64,000 nt of DNA. Source: Pomacea canaliculata (taxonomy: Eukaryota > Mollusca > Gastropoda > Architaenioglossa > Ampullariidae). The notes under the pieces were generated by a model. That model was not told where the DNA came from, made no database searches, and worked only from the letters and a program-made list of their open reading frames with translations. The stretch is taken from positions 19,782,555-19,846,554 of the forward strand of contig NC_037599.1 in the NCBI RefSeq assembly GCF_003073045.1, in the 5' to 3' direction. A program made the position numbers and the translations under genes. This document shows, one piece after another, positions 45,075-54,881 of the stretch (position 1 is its first letter; each line of letters begins with the position of its first letter).

Positions 45075-47026
45075 CTTCGATCAAATTTGTAATCCATTTT
45101 TGATCCACTTCCCATCGTCCTAAAGGTCTGAAATTTTCACCAGTTACTAATTTCAGACGACAATGCAATTTAAATCATTTCCAGCAGTTCACAAGTAGTA
45201 CATTTTTAATTTTAAATTTTGTAAGCCGATCTATGGGAGATAGATAACTGCTGCTCATAAAGTCATTCGGCCTATAAGAAAGAAATTTCAGTCACAAAGT
45301 AAAACACTGGTATGCAGATATAGCGGGTAGAAACAAAATGCAATTAGTGGAAGCTGGGATGTTCTCTTTCACTTCTTCTCCACATCTTTCTCTTTACTCT
45401 TTTCCCCCCTTCTATACTGAATGAATGTAGTAATCAATGTGATAAATATCATATATGTTGTGCTATTGATAAAAAAAAAACACCAAAAAAAAAAAAAAAA
45501 AAGAAAAAGAAACATTGTATATTCTCGAGGACATTTACTGTCAACATAAAGCATTTCAGTCTGGAAAAAAAGAACAAACAAACAAACAAAATTCACCTCA
45601 GTCAGTCCGATATCCGGGTGGTAGATTAGCAACTGTCACATTGCGACGACACTCGACCCTCTGGCAAGAGAGAGAAAGAGAGTACTAAAGTCAAGAAGCG
45701 TTTAAAGAAAGCCGTGATGAAGATCGACAGCAAAACACATAAAAAAAAATAAAAGATTTAAAATAAAATAATTTAACCAAGTATTTTTTAAAAAACACAT
45801 TTTATTTAAAATCTACTGAAAAGAGTAAAATTATTGTTTCCTTAGGTCTAGGGATTTTCTTTAATACATATTATTTTAAATATAAAAGTGTGAGGGGCAC
45901 TTAGTACTTCGACTCATTTCACGCATCACCGCAGCTACCCTCCTGTATGTATCGCGGGAAAAGGTTCGTCCAGACTACCTGAGGTGCACTTTCATTGATG
46001 AACAATGAGATGAAGATCAGGTCAGTTTCTACTATTAAAACAACTGACCAGAATCTCAACTGTAAACAATAAGCAACGTCTGACTTGGAGGCTGTCATCC
46101 TGAAGGGTTATGACCTTCGTTTGCATATCACGTGATACGCGGCGTTGACCCACGGACGTATAATTATATAGTTCCTGGATATTAGTTCGTGGTTGAACAA
46201 CTCAATAAGGTTCGCGAAATCATGTTGGTCTGGACCTGCTTTGGCAACTGCAGGCGAGATTAGACATTTAATTACTCTAGGAGTTTTTATATATCAACAT
46301 AAGATCATTCCTGACACATAAAGGGAGCGAGACAGGTGTGGACAGAAAAAGTCACTATGAGTTAAAAACGAAAGTGAAAGTGCATTTATTCGCGGATGTG
46401 CTGAGTCATATAATTGTTCTTTGCAACCATTCGTTGGCTCACAAGAACACTGACACCCATTGTTGAGGAGGTGAGGTTCTGTTGATGACAAGACCTGGAG
46501 GATGCCATGTAAGCTCATGTATTTGATTGTATGAACTGGGGTCAATATGAAGGTCAGGTAAACTCTGATGACACCGTCACAGGTGTGCTGGCAATGTGCC
46601 GAGAATTTTGTCAGCGAAGAGAGAACATAAACTTTTCATAAGCAACAGAGAATAGTTATGAGAACAGGGGGCACAACTAAAAATAGCAACATGCACACAG
46701 ATGTCTATCATGGCAGTGCAAGGATAGCCCATACACTAAACGTCTTGCAGAGTAAACGTCAAAGAAGTAATGTCAAAGGTCAAAGCAATGGCGGTTCTAG
46801 GCTCGTGGTGGCCCTCGGCAAAGAAAAAATATCTGTGGTCACTTCGCCCAACAATGTCAGTAAAACCAAGTGGCGGCCCATGATATTCTTATTACGGCTG
46901 AACATTATAATACTACATATAGCTTACTGCTCCGATTTTGTCTTCACAATATCAGTAGCCAATTAGAACGGACTTTACTCTTCATCGACTGATTGCTCTT
47001 ATCTAATTTTTATCAATCGATACTTT

Positions 47027-47046
47027 CGATTTCCCACTCGGTGCTC
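47027..47046 (+). promoter_or_regulatory. GGGNTTTCC-like box, unit 13
   Basis: CGATTTCCCACTCGGTGCTC, 123 bases before the ATG; shares TTTCCC.C.CGGTGCT with the unit 9 box. Confidence 0.4.
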
Positions 47047-47149
47047 AGTTTTTAAGTCAACTTTACAGGACTAACGCTTGCCATAAAATCCGAGGCCCAG
47101 CACAAATTTCGCCATAAAGTGCATTGGCGCCTTCACTCATTTGTAGAAA

Positions 47150-48372
47150 ATGGCTTCGAGGTTTTCAGAAACTGTTACTGAGCCAAAAAAAGATCAGATG
47201 CGAAGTGGGATGGGAAAGGAACTGTCCCAGCTTTCAAAAAACCGATTTAAAAAAGGTGACAACTTTACTAACCTTACGTTCGTGGTAGAAGAACAGAAGC
47301 TACATGTCAATAAAGTCTTCTTGATGATACACTCACCTGTGCTCCATAGAATGTTTACTTCCGACTTTAAAGAAAAAGACTTAAGGGAAATCCAACTCCA
47401 AGGAAAGAAATATTCTGCAATGGTCGAACTTTTAGAGCAGATCTATCCAGGAGATACCATCGACTTAATTAAAGGTAGGCGATTCCACCATCTATTCTTG
47501 TACACCATCAGGAAGGAAATAAATCTTGGTACATTAACGTATTGTAATATTTTTCTATTTTTTTAGAATAAAAATTGATTGACTGTCGCTTTCCAGAAAT
47601 TTGTCATATAAAAGCATTAATTATATACTAACTTGTTAAGAAACGGAAAATCACGAACCGCACATTACGACTCTAAAGGCTTTTGACGGTTTTAGTAACG
47701 GGCATCGTGAGCACGTTAAAGGTCAAGCAAGGTGCAAACTTTGTTTACGAAAAGCTGAGTGCAAGGGAGTATACTTTCCTATATATTTCCTAAAGTGTGA
47801 CTGAATGACTCACTTTCTGGAGATACGTACCAGTATACATAAACTATACACTATACATATTATACATATATATTACTCACAGAAAGAAGTCAAACTGGCG
47901 ACGTCATCATTCCAGCTCTCCCATTGGCTGAAATTTCGCATGATGTTGTCTGTGGTCCTTTATCTCGAGATGTTCTGCGAAATAAGATTAATTGCAACTC
48001 TATCATATATTATTGCACGTGATTCATAAAATAATGTTTTAGAGGCCATTTTGTCCAGATGAAACCATTGAGGAGCTTCTTCAACTCGCGGATGAGTATG
48101 ATGTACGGCAAGTGTTCACTAACACCAGACACTACATCAACAGGTATCTCTGCGGCAGGTGCGCAGGGACTGAACCATCGACGGATCGAATTCTGTTTTA
48201 TCTCGGGCTGGTCGAACGGTTTCAGCAGCTGAGTTCACTGAGGCAGAGACTTGTAGGTCTAGCAAGTCAAATACCTGCCAGGAAAATGGAGGAAAGCAAG
48301 TACTTTCTGTCTGTACCCGCTACAGCCACGAGAGATGCCCTGCTACAGCAAATTAAGGCAAAAACTTGGTGA
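47150..48372 (+). CDS. BTB-family unit 13, last of the array (exons 47150-47474, 48059-48372)
   Basis: Predicted 212-residue BTB/POZ-only protein. The first 35 residues are a Ser/Lys-rich leader. Exon 1: FKKGDNFTNLTFVVEEQK, LHVNKVFLMIHSPVL, SDFKEKDLREIQLQGKK, QIYPGDT; donor G|GTAGGC at 47475, a weak but usable site. The acceptor ttttgtccag ends at 48058, with a poor pyrimidine tract. Exon 2: ETIEELLQLADEYDV, FTNTRHYINRYLCGRCAGTEPSTD, LFYLGLVERFQQL, MEESKYFLSVPATATRDALL, ending KAKTW. The core Asp of FSD is Asn (FTN) and HSPVF is HSPVL, so some conserved BTB positions have drifted. No further unit follows within the window. Confidence 0.85.
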
Positions 48373-48527
48373 AACCGAGTCTCGTTTGTGAGAATGGTAG
48401 AGCATCGGAATTTTACTTCATAGACTGACTGATCATCTACCCCATAGACTGACTAACCAGTCGAAAATTGTGACACTCTATCTCCGAACTCTAACGACTC
48501 AAAGACCCACGTGCGCGCACACACACA

Positions 48528-48543
48528 AATAAAAAAAAAAAAA
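48528..48543 (+). terminator. Possible poly(A) signal, unit 13
   Basis: CAAATAAA leading into an A run about 155 bases after the stop; could also be a simple A-rich tract. Confidence 0.35.
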
Positions 48544-49560
48544 CATTTCCAATATCTCGTCTACTTGAAACATGTAGATATGTTTTTATATAGAAAAAAG
48601 TCTGTGTTTTGGTAACAAAATAAATCATTGAGCATGACCTTATTTTAATTTTATTTTTAATTGTCACGTCGGGTGTAAAATCGTTTTTGCTTTATTATTC
48701 TTTTTAATAAATATTCAGCCTAGCTCTTTCGCCTATCTTATTGGATTGAAAAATATATATATATATACTTTAACAGGCTTTGATATATTTTGAAACACAC
48801 AGCTATGCATGTTTAGTACTAATTGTAACATTGTGCAATGTGCTTATCGTCCAAGAAAAAATTGAAATGAATGGTATTTTGCCGATACAATCACTTACAT
48901 CTTCAAAGAAATAAAGATTAAAAACTCAGTTATGTGAATCAGCTCTAAAAAGGTATAAATACTGTATTGACAAGCTATGTCAACAACATTAAATATAATA
49001 TTCAATGAATTATAGAATGATGCGTAAACTTCTGTATTGAAGTTTTGTTAATGTTCTGCTGATCATCGCTGTTATCTATGTGAAGGAGAAATGACTAGTA
49101 GCGATAGCAGCGGCAGCAGTTAACTTTAGACGAGGTCAGCAGGCTAAGGATACTAGTGTCAATGTGTATACCTATTACAGTATCTGTGATATGTAATTTT
49201 CCCATTCTGACGTTATAAGATATTTTTGGCAAAAAGGTTTATCTCGAACGTACGCTTTACTTAACGATTTTTTTTATTTATATATATATATTTTTGCAAA
49301 AAACTGCACAACGAATTACAACTCACAGATGATGCAACTGCTAATAAAGTCACACACCTCCCTCACGAAACCTGAAATCATTTAAGTACATTTATTAACA
49401 ATGTGACAATATTTCTTTGCATTTTGAATTCAGCCTCTTTTCAAGTGTCTCTTACATTAATCTCGGCCTGGAGCTCCAGGTCAGGCGGGTTTAATGTTGT
49501 GTTTAAAGCGTTTAGTCCGCAGCAGCCCATGCTTTTGTATATTATTAGAAATTGGTTGTG

Positions 49561-50340
49561 CTAGTAGGTGATGGCTTCATCTGGGTCTGTGATATCATAT
49601 ACTTTATTGAGGGGAGAGCTGTAGACATCGGCTAAAAATTTAGATTCCACAAATGTTTTAAAGGAGCGGTAGGTGATTGTTTTGTGTGAGCTTCTGGGAA
49701 TGTTGGTTCCATTTTTGCGCCACGTCAGGCATACAGAGAAGTGGTCGCTGCAGCTTGTCGTGGGTACACAGACTTCGAGTATGTTGTGTTGGTTGTTGAC
49801 GTAGATATGGTCAATCAGTGTCTGTGACGTGTTAGTGACCGTTGTTGGGGTAGTAACTAGTTGGGTAAGGTTCGCTAGGCTGATCCACTCAATCAATTGT
49901 TTATTCGGGTTTCAGGAGGTCGATGATGAAGTCCCCTAGCAGCATGTATTCTTTGGATTCAAAGAGCACGGCATCTAGCATGGAGCTGAAGTGGTCCGTC
50001 CACTCGGCCCGTTTGTTAGGGTTTCTATACATAAAATCTTACAAGAAGTGGGGCCGTATTTTTTAGTTTTATTTCTAGCCAGATTGACTCTACGTTGTAG
50101 TTTTCGAGTTGGTGCAGCTGCTTAGTGTTGAGTGAGGTGCTGATGTAGGTGACTAAACCAGTTTCATGTTTGAAACTTCTGGGTGCCGACGTTCTAGTGT
50201 GTACCCGGGAATAGCAATATCGCTATGGGAGACAAGTTCCGAAACCCGGGCTTCAGATAGGGCAAAGATGTGGAAGGGGGTTCCAAAGTTTAGTATGAAT
50301 GTTTCTGGCTCAGGTATATAACGCCCTAAACAAAATACCT
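49561..50340 (-). mobile_element. LINE fragment, endonuclease domain
   Basis: Read on the - strand: HIFALSEARV, IAIPGYTLERRH, then NTSQTLIDHIYVNN, TTSCSDHFSVCLTW and ITYRSFKTFVES. These are the APE-type endonuclease motifs (LSE, LIDHI, SDH) of an L2/CR1-like ORF2. The middle has stops and frame changes, and the RT domain is absent. It begins at one arm of a perfect inverted repeat. Confidence 0.82.
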
Positions 50341-50354
50341 GAGCCAGAAACATT
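50298..50354. repeat. Perfect 19-20 bp inverted repeat
   Basis: AATGTTTCTGGCTCAGGTA (50298-50316) and TACCTGAGCCAGAAACATT (50336-50354) with a 19-base loop. The left arm is the first part of the LINE endonuclease fragment. Confidence 0.95.
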
Positions 50355-50719
50355 TGTGCGGCCTATACGAAGCCCATCTTTAGTAGGCCAATTTTTGTGT
50401 GGTCCAATGAGTGACCATTTCTCTCACCCTTCTCTCAACATCCATCATGCAACTCCCTCGTTCTATTATTTTCCATACGTGCTCAGTGACAGTGTGCTGA
50501 AACATATAGTTCTAATGCCTTGAACTCACTGCTGACATCAGGGATGAGGAACGTTTTTTTTTCTGCCAAATGCCATTAAAGGGCATCATTTATGGGCCTT
50601 ACAAAATTAACTTAAAAATTATCCTACTATATTTTGTAAAGCCTTATCGCATCCACGTTTTATCCAACATTTTTGCAAGGTGTGCACGCCCAGGCTACCT
50701 GAGACTGACTGTCCTCTGA

Positions 50720-50859
50720 GTCATCTGCACAATCAAAGAAGCTGTGGAGGACAGTTTACATGCGTATTGCGATCAGGACAAGATTTTTACTGCCAGTGAA
50801 GCTTAATCGTAATAAGCATGCAAGCTGTCGTCCACAGCTTGTGTTATTGTGCAGATGAT
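50720..50859. repeat. Fold-back element, 44-bp imperfect arms
   Basis: Arms 50720-50763 and 50816-50859 are inverted copies sharing TGTGCAGATGA, CCACAGCTT and GCATG blocks (about 37 of 44 positions by eye) around a 52-base loop. It lies about 240-380 bases before the TIMP TATA box. Confidence 0.65.
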
Positions 50860-51096
50860 CTACAGACCGATAATAAATTGGTAAGGGACGAGAAGTATAC
50901 GTGTCTTTCCCGTTTTGGACGTCTTTTGTGTGTCCATGAAAATCTACCTCATTGTCATGATTCACATAATACATATTGATGTTGAAATAAAAATCTCCGA
51001 GATTTGCTGACTTTTAATTTCACCTGCAGCGGCTGCAGGTCAGACCAATTAATTTCGGGGGCCTTATACAGACCATGATCTGGACTTTCCCTGGCT

Positions 51097-51103
51097 TATA
51101 TAA
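51097..51103 (+). promoter_or_regulatory. TATA box, TIMP gene
   Basis: GGCTTATATAACTCC, 160 bases before the ATG. A palindrome ACCTGCAGCGGCTGCAGGT lies 60-75 bases further upstream. Confidence 0.5.
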
Positions 51104-51256
51104 CTCCTTGCCCCGAGCACAGACTGGCATTGACTACTCCAGCTCCTCTCAAGCCTCTACCCTGTCACAAGGAACCCCAGACGAAGGAAGAAGAGGCCTA
51201 ACTATTCATCGGTAAAACACTCACATTTGACAGGGCAAGCGACACTAGGACCTAAA

Positions 51257-52676
51257 ATGTTGTTTTTCTTCACGATTTTCTGCGCCATCCTGACAATAGG
51301 TCATTCGTGCTCCTGTCAAAGAAGAGTCCAATTCTCATCTGCCTATTTCTGCGAGTATACCTTGAGTGAGTTGCGGCATCTGACCCTTCTTTTTGTCTTT
51401 GCCCTCAACCATTAAGACACATTAATCGAAATTCTTTTACGAAATTGTTTTACCTATAACTATTTTGTTCACGACTATAGTTTCGGCCTTTAAGCTGTAC
51501 TAGTGTCCTTCGTTGCCGACTAACACCTTCTCTACACAGTTGTTCTTGGAACTGCCACAAGCGAGACTGAGGATGGTGTAGACAGGACCTACACAGTGAA
51601 TGTGAACACGCATATCCTGGTGAGGAACACTTTATTTGCTGTTTTTATTTCACAATTTCTTTCTCTTTCTGCTCGAGCTTTCTCATGTAGAGTTGTTGCT
51701 GTTGTCTTGTTATTACTATCGTCTTTGTTGTTGGTGCACTTGCTGCTGTTCTCAATCTGTCTGCTGTTCGTTAAAATGATTTCCTGGCTGCTGCTTCCCT
51801 TTTTCTTCTTTCCTTTATGGTGTTGTCGTTCTTTGTTTTAACTGTTATTTTTGTCGTTTTTGTTATTATTGTTGTTGTCTTTGTCGTTATTGGTACTTTA
51901 GTGTAAGCCTGGAAATTTCATCAAATATAGAATACATTGTACAAATCTGAGGTAATTTATTTTCGCGTTTATGATGGGTTTCATCATCATCACAATCCAT
52001 CCATCATCATCCATCCATCCATCATCGTCGTCTTCATCATCGTCATCATCATCATCATCATTGCAGATTCAAAGTCGACCCGGCACAGCGTCTCCATTAA
52101 CCGTGAAAACATCTGTCCATGACAGCGCCTGCGGAACCCGCTTTCCTCTGAACACTTTTTACATCTTTTCTTGTAAGTTTATAACAGGATTTTTTTTATT
52201 TATTTATTTTTTGTCCATCTGTCCTTCTGATGTTCACTTCAGCTAAGGGCTCTTTGCCTTTAGTACTGGTTTATGGGACCCTCTACTTTTACTGACAATG
52301 CTATAGGAAGATTTACTTACAAGGCTATGTGACTCTTCACTTACTATATCATGGAACTCTTTACTTTAATTACTAAGCGATAAAAAGATATACTGTTATA
52401 GAACTCTTTGGTTACTAGGCTATAAGACACTTCCTCGTTAATTACTACAGGAAGAGTTACTAAAGTATATAACTCCTTTGTTACTAGATTATGAGGCTGT
52501 TTATGTTACTAGGTTGTAGAACGTAACCTTTGTGTAACCTTATAATTTCAGTGAATAGAGAGAATGGTTATTGGAGAACTTCACTTTGTTACCCAAACCT
52601 CGAGTGGAGTAGACTTACTGCACAGCAACGGCGCTTTATGATGCAATATATGAGAAGTTGCCCTGCTTCGGGATGA
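51257..52676 (+). CDS. TIMP: Tissue inhibitor of metalloproteinases, single-domain (4 exons)
   Basis: Exons 51257-51365, 51540-51619, 52067-52172 and 52552-52676 join in frame (phases 1, 0, 1; all GT-AG) into 139 residues. Residues 1-17 (MLFFFTIFCAILTIGHS) are a signal peptide, so the secreted protein begins CSC, the TIMP signature whose free N-terminal Cys chelates the protease zinc. Mature cysteines fall at 1, 3, 15, 68, 94 and 118, the six of an N-domain (1, 3, 13, 70, 99, 124 in human TIMP-1). HDSACGTRF, SLCY, W.RLTAQQRRF and a final Cys match the N-domain core. A stop follows, so the usual C-terminal domain is absent, as in some invertebrate TIMPs. Likely role: secreted metalloproteinase inhibitor in matrix remodelling or wound and immune response. 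Confidence 0.9.
51981..52063 (+). repeat. CATC/ATC microsatellite at TIMP intron 2 acceptor
   Basis: CATC and ATC repeats run to within a few bases of the acceptor (ttgcag at 52061-52066), taking the place of a normal pyrimidine tract. Confidence 0.9.
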
Positions 52677-53081
52677 GTACAGTGACCCGGACACAGCCGC
52701 AGGCAGTACGTAACAGATACTTATCTTCAAATTACCATGTCGTGCAGACTCGCTGTTTTGTTTTGTTTTTGTTTTGTTTTTTTATTCACTTGACCTAACG
52801 AGCTTATCACACAGTTTTCCTAATAACATTTCTAAATTTCCATTGAACATGTAAAAATAGCTTACAGTAAACTTCAAATTGTTTACAAGGCTGTAGCCAT
52901 CGTTTGTTTTTATCATAATTATCATTCTTGTCGAGGGAAATATTTTATGTTTACTCGTAATTTTTTATCGATTTGCTATAAACAACCTAAATATGATCCT
53001 TGTACTTATCATCCACTACGTGTTACATGTTATTATTGACAGTAAGATTTTTAGTCTTTATTTCAAACATATTGTGCTATG

Positions 53082-53356
53082 CAGGGCCGTGCTTAGGGGC
53101 AGGCGGACGAGGCATCTGCCTAGGGCCCCGCGCTTCAAGGGGCCCCGCGCTTTTGATTAACCTATTGACGAACGTTACAAATAAATTAATCGGTAGGCTT
53201 ATGTGTAATGTGTATGCAGCGTGCTGTCAATGATAAAGTGAGATATCCCTGAGGAAAAAAGTGACTTTAGATCCCAACTAAAACCGTGTGATCGGGGCGT
53301 GAGGGCCCCGCACATGCCCTTTGCCTCGGGCCCCGCGGGGGCTAAGAACGGGCCTG
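53082..53356. mobile_element. Non-autonomous hAT element (275 bp)
   Basis: Ends CAGGGCCGTGCTTAGGGGC and (reverse complement) CAGGCCCGTTCTTAGCCCC are inverted repeats; the flanking 8 bases GTGCTATG are duplicated exactly at 53074-53081 and 53357-53364. GC-rich subterminal GGGCCCCGCG blocks, no ORF. Confidence 0.93.
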
Positions 53357-53579
53357 GTGCTATGTTTTATGTTACGTATCATTTATTTGTGTAGACCGAA
53401 ACATCTCCCATGACCTGCCAAGCCAGTCTTCCATGTGCTGTAAGCAATGAAACATTGGTCTAATGAAGAAGGCTAGTAAAGCTATGAACTTGTGAACACA
53501 CTATGCTTGTGAAGTGTGATTATTGCTGTATGCACGTGTGTGTATGCGTATTATGGTGAGGCCGTTGAGTATCATACAA

Positions 53580-53870
53580 ACAAAAACTGTTGTTAGTTTA
53601 TCGGGAAGCGCCTGAGTGAAGAGTAAAGTCCTCATCACCGACAAGTGTTGGCTACATCTCAACCGAGAAGTTCTGTACCTGACCCAAGAGGGCATGAGAC
53701 AGAACAGGTCATTGGCCGGGTGGGAGGTGTCCACCACAATCTTGCGCACCCTGCAGACACTGCACTGGACGTAGAGGGTGTCCACAGGGAACAGGTCACA
53801 ACCAACACATGGGACCGTACCAGACGGTGACGGAGAATGTCAGTACAGATAAAACTGGACCAGAATGTCT
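53580..53870 (-). mobile_element. Probable LINE C-terminal remnant
   Basis: The - strand reads KIVVDTSHPANDLFCLMPS and RYRTSRLRCSQHL, resembling the 'VDTTHPGN.LF.LLPSGRRYRS' ending found in L2/Rex1-like ORF2 proteins. Short and degenerate; clade uncertain. Confidence 0.5.
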
Positions 53871-54009
53871 CATCTAATAACAAATTGATGTCGAATTAAA
53901 GACGTTGCTGGGCCTCATTGATACTGGAAACTGGAAACTTTCCAGCTCACATTATTGGAGATAATGGAACCCAGAAACCTAAAGTAATTAACCTGCATTA
54001 TGATACAAA

Positions 54010-54165
54010 AAGGTGACCAGACGTCCTTATTTAGGCAGGACAGTCCCGCTTTTGACCTCGTGTCCCACCTGCTCATAAAATATCCGGGTGGGACGCTCAA
54101 TGTCCCGCTTTCTGGCAAGTCCATCAATGTCCCGCTTGTATTTAAAAATCTGATTACCGTAAACT
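54010..54165. repeat. Repeat-like block with TGTCCCGC motifs
   Basis: GGTGACCAGACGTCC opens a stretch with four TCCCGC/TCCCAC motifs. Similar stretches occur as dispersed DNA repeats in other animals as far as I recall; no termini were resolved here. Confidence 0.3.
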
Positions 54166-54798
54166 GATTCGCATCTGCAATCAATTACAAAAGCACTCCT
54201 AACGTTACATGGACTGATCATCCTGTGCAGGACTTGTTCACCATCCTACAAGACAGGCCTGAGTCGTGGGCCTTGTCAGCTGCCGCATCTATCCACGTGT
54301 TTCGACTGGTAGCAGTCAAGAAACGAATGAATGTATGAATAATTAGGCAAATCGATCATGTTAACTTTAATTCTTTAATGATATACGTTTATCATCAATA
54401 TCACAACCTGTAAGTTTATTTCATATAAATAGAACTTAATTTAAAGAACACTTTAATGAATATGATTTGAACAGTTGTACTTAATTACAAACAAGCAAAG
54501 ATCGTGATATATTAGTGGGTGCGGGACGGAGATGTGTCCGCGTATTAATACAAGTAACAGACATCATTGCACGCAATGGGTGACAAATGCACTATATCTT
54601 GCTCTGTTATGTCCGCAGGTCAGTACCATAATAGTTCTAGTCTACTGTGATATGTTAGTAAGTGAGACGACTTTATCAGTGAGTCACGACAGCTGACACA
54701 TTTCCTTTCCTCGGATTCGTCCTTCGGTGCTGAGTCCCGTGACGACACGTCAGAAGAACAACTCCGATCACTAAAACAGAGTAGTGCCCCTTATCAAC

Positions 54799-54849
54799 AT
54801 GGCGTCTCTCGAATATTCTGACAGCTCAGTAGATGAGGAGCAACTGTGA
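54799..54849 (+). CDS. Upstream ORF 1 before PRADC1 (16 residues)
   Basis: CAACATGG gives a good start context; the frame reads MASLEYSDSSVDEEQL and stops at TGA, whose A is the first base of the next ATG (TGATG). Probably a regulatory uORF rather than a protein gene. Confidence 0.4.
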   Translation: MASLEYSDSSVDEEQL

Positions 54850-54881
54850 TGTCAGATTTGCATGGGAAAACTAGAGAATAG
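54849..54881 (+). CDS. Upstream ORF 2 overlapping the PRADC1 start (10 residues)
   Basis: ATG at 54849 overlaps the stop of uORF 1; ten codons, then TAG at 54879-54881, 20 bases inside the PRADC1 frame. Ribosomes using it would bypass the PRADC1 start at 54862. Confidence 0.35.
   Translation: MSDLHGKTRE

Larger units (their letters stand above)
44793..47149 (+). other. Spacer between units 12 and 13
   Basis: (CTGC)n at 45051-45074 and A-rich tracts at 45470-45511. No LINE, SINE or gene was recognised in 45100-46980. The unit 13 promoter box lies at 47027. Confidence 0.45.
48373..51256 (+). other. Spacer between the BTB array and TIMP
   Basis: AT-rich DNA with short TA repeats (48752-48768, 49278-49290), a minus-strand LINE endonuclease region (49561-50340), two fold-back structures (50298-50354 and 50720-50859), a short palindrome (51022-51040), then the TIMP promoter with a TATA box at 51097. 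Confidence 0.5.
52677..54798 (+). other. Spacer between TIMP and PRADC1
   Basis: Contains a hAT element (53082-53356), a minus-strand LINE remnant (53580-53870), a short repeat-like block (54010-54165) and the PRADC1 promoter region. I see no TATA box before PRADC1. The remainder is AT-rich and featureless. Confidence 0.5.

Noticed and set aside
45469-45511. A-rich tract as the tail of a processed retrocopy or SINE
   Set aside because: No homologous body or target duplication on either side.
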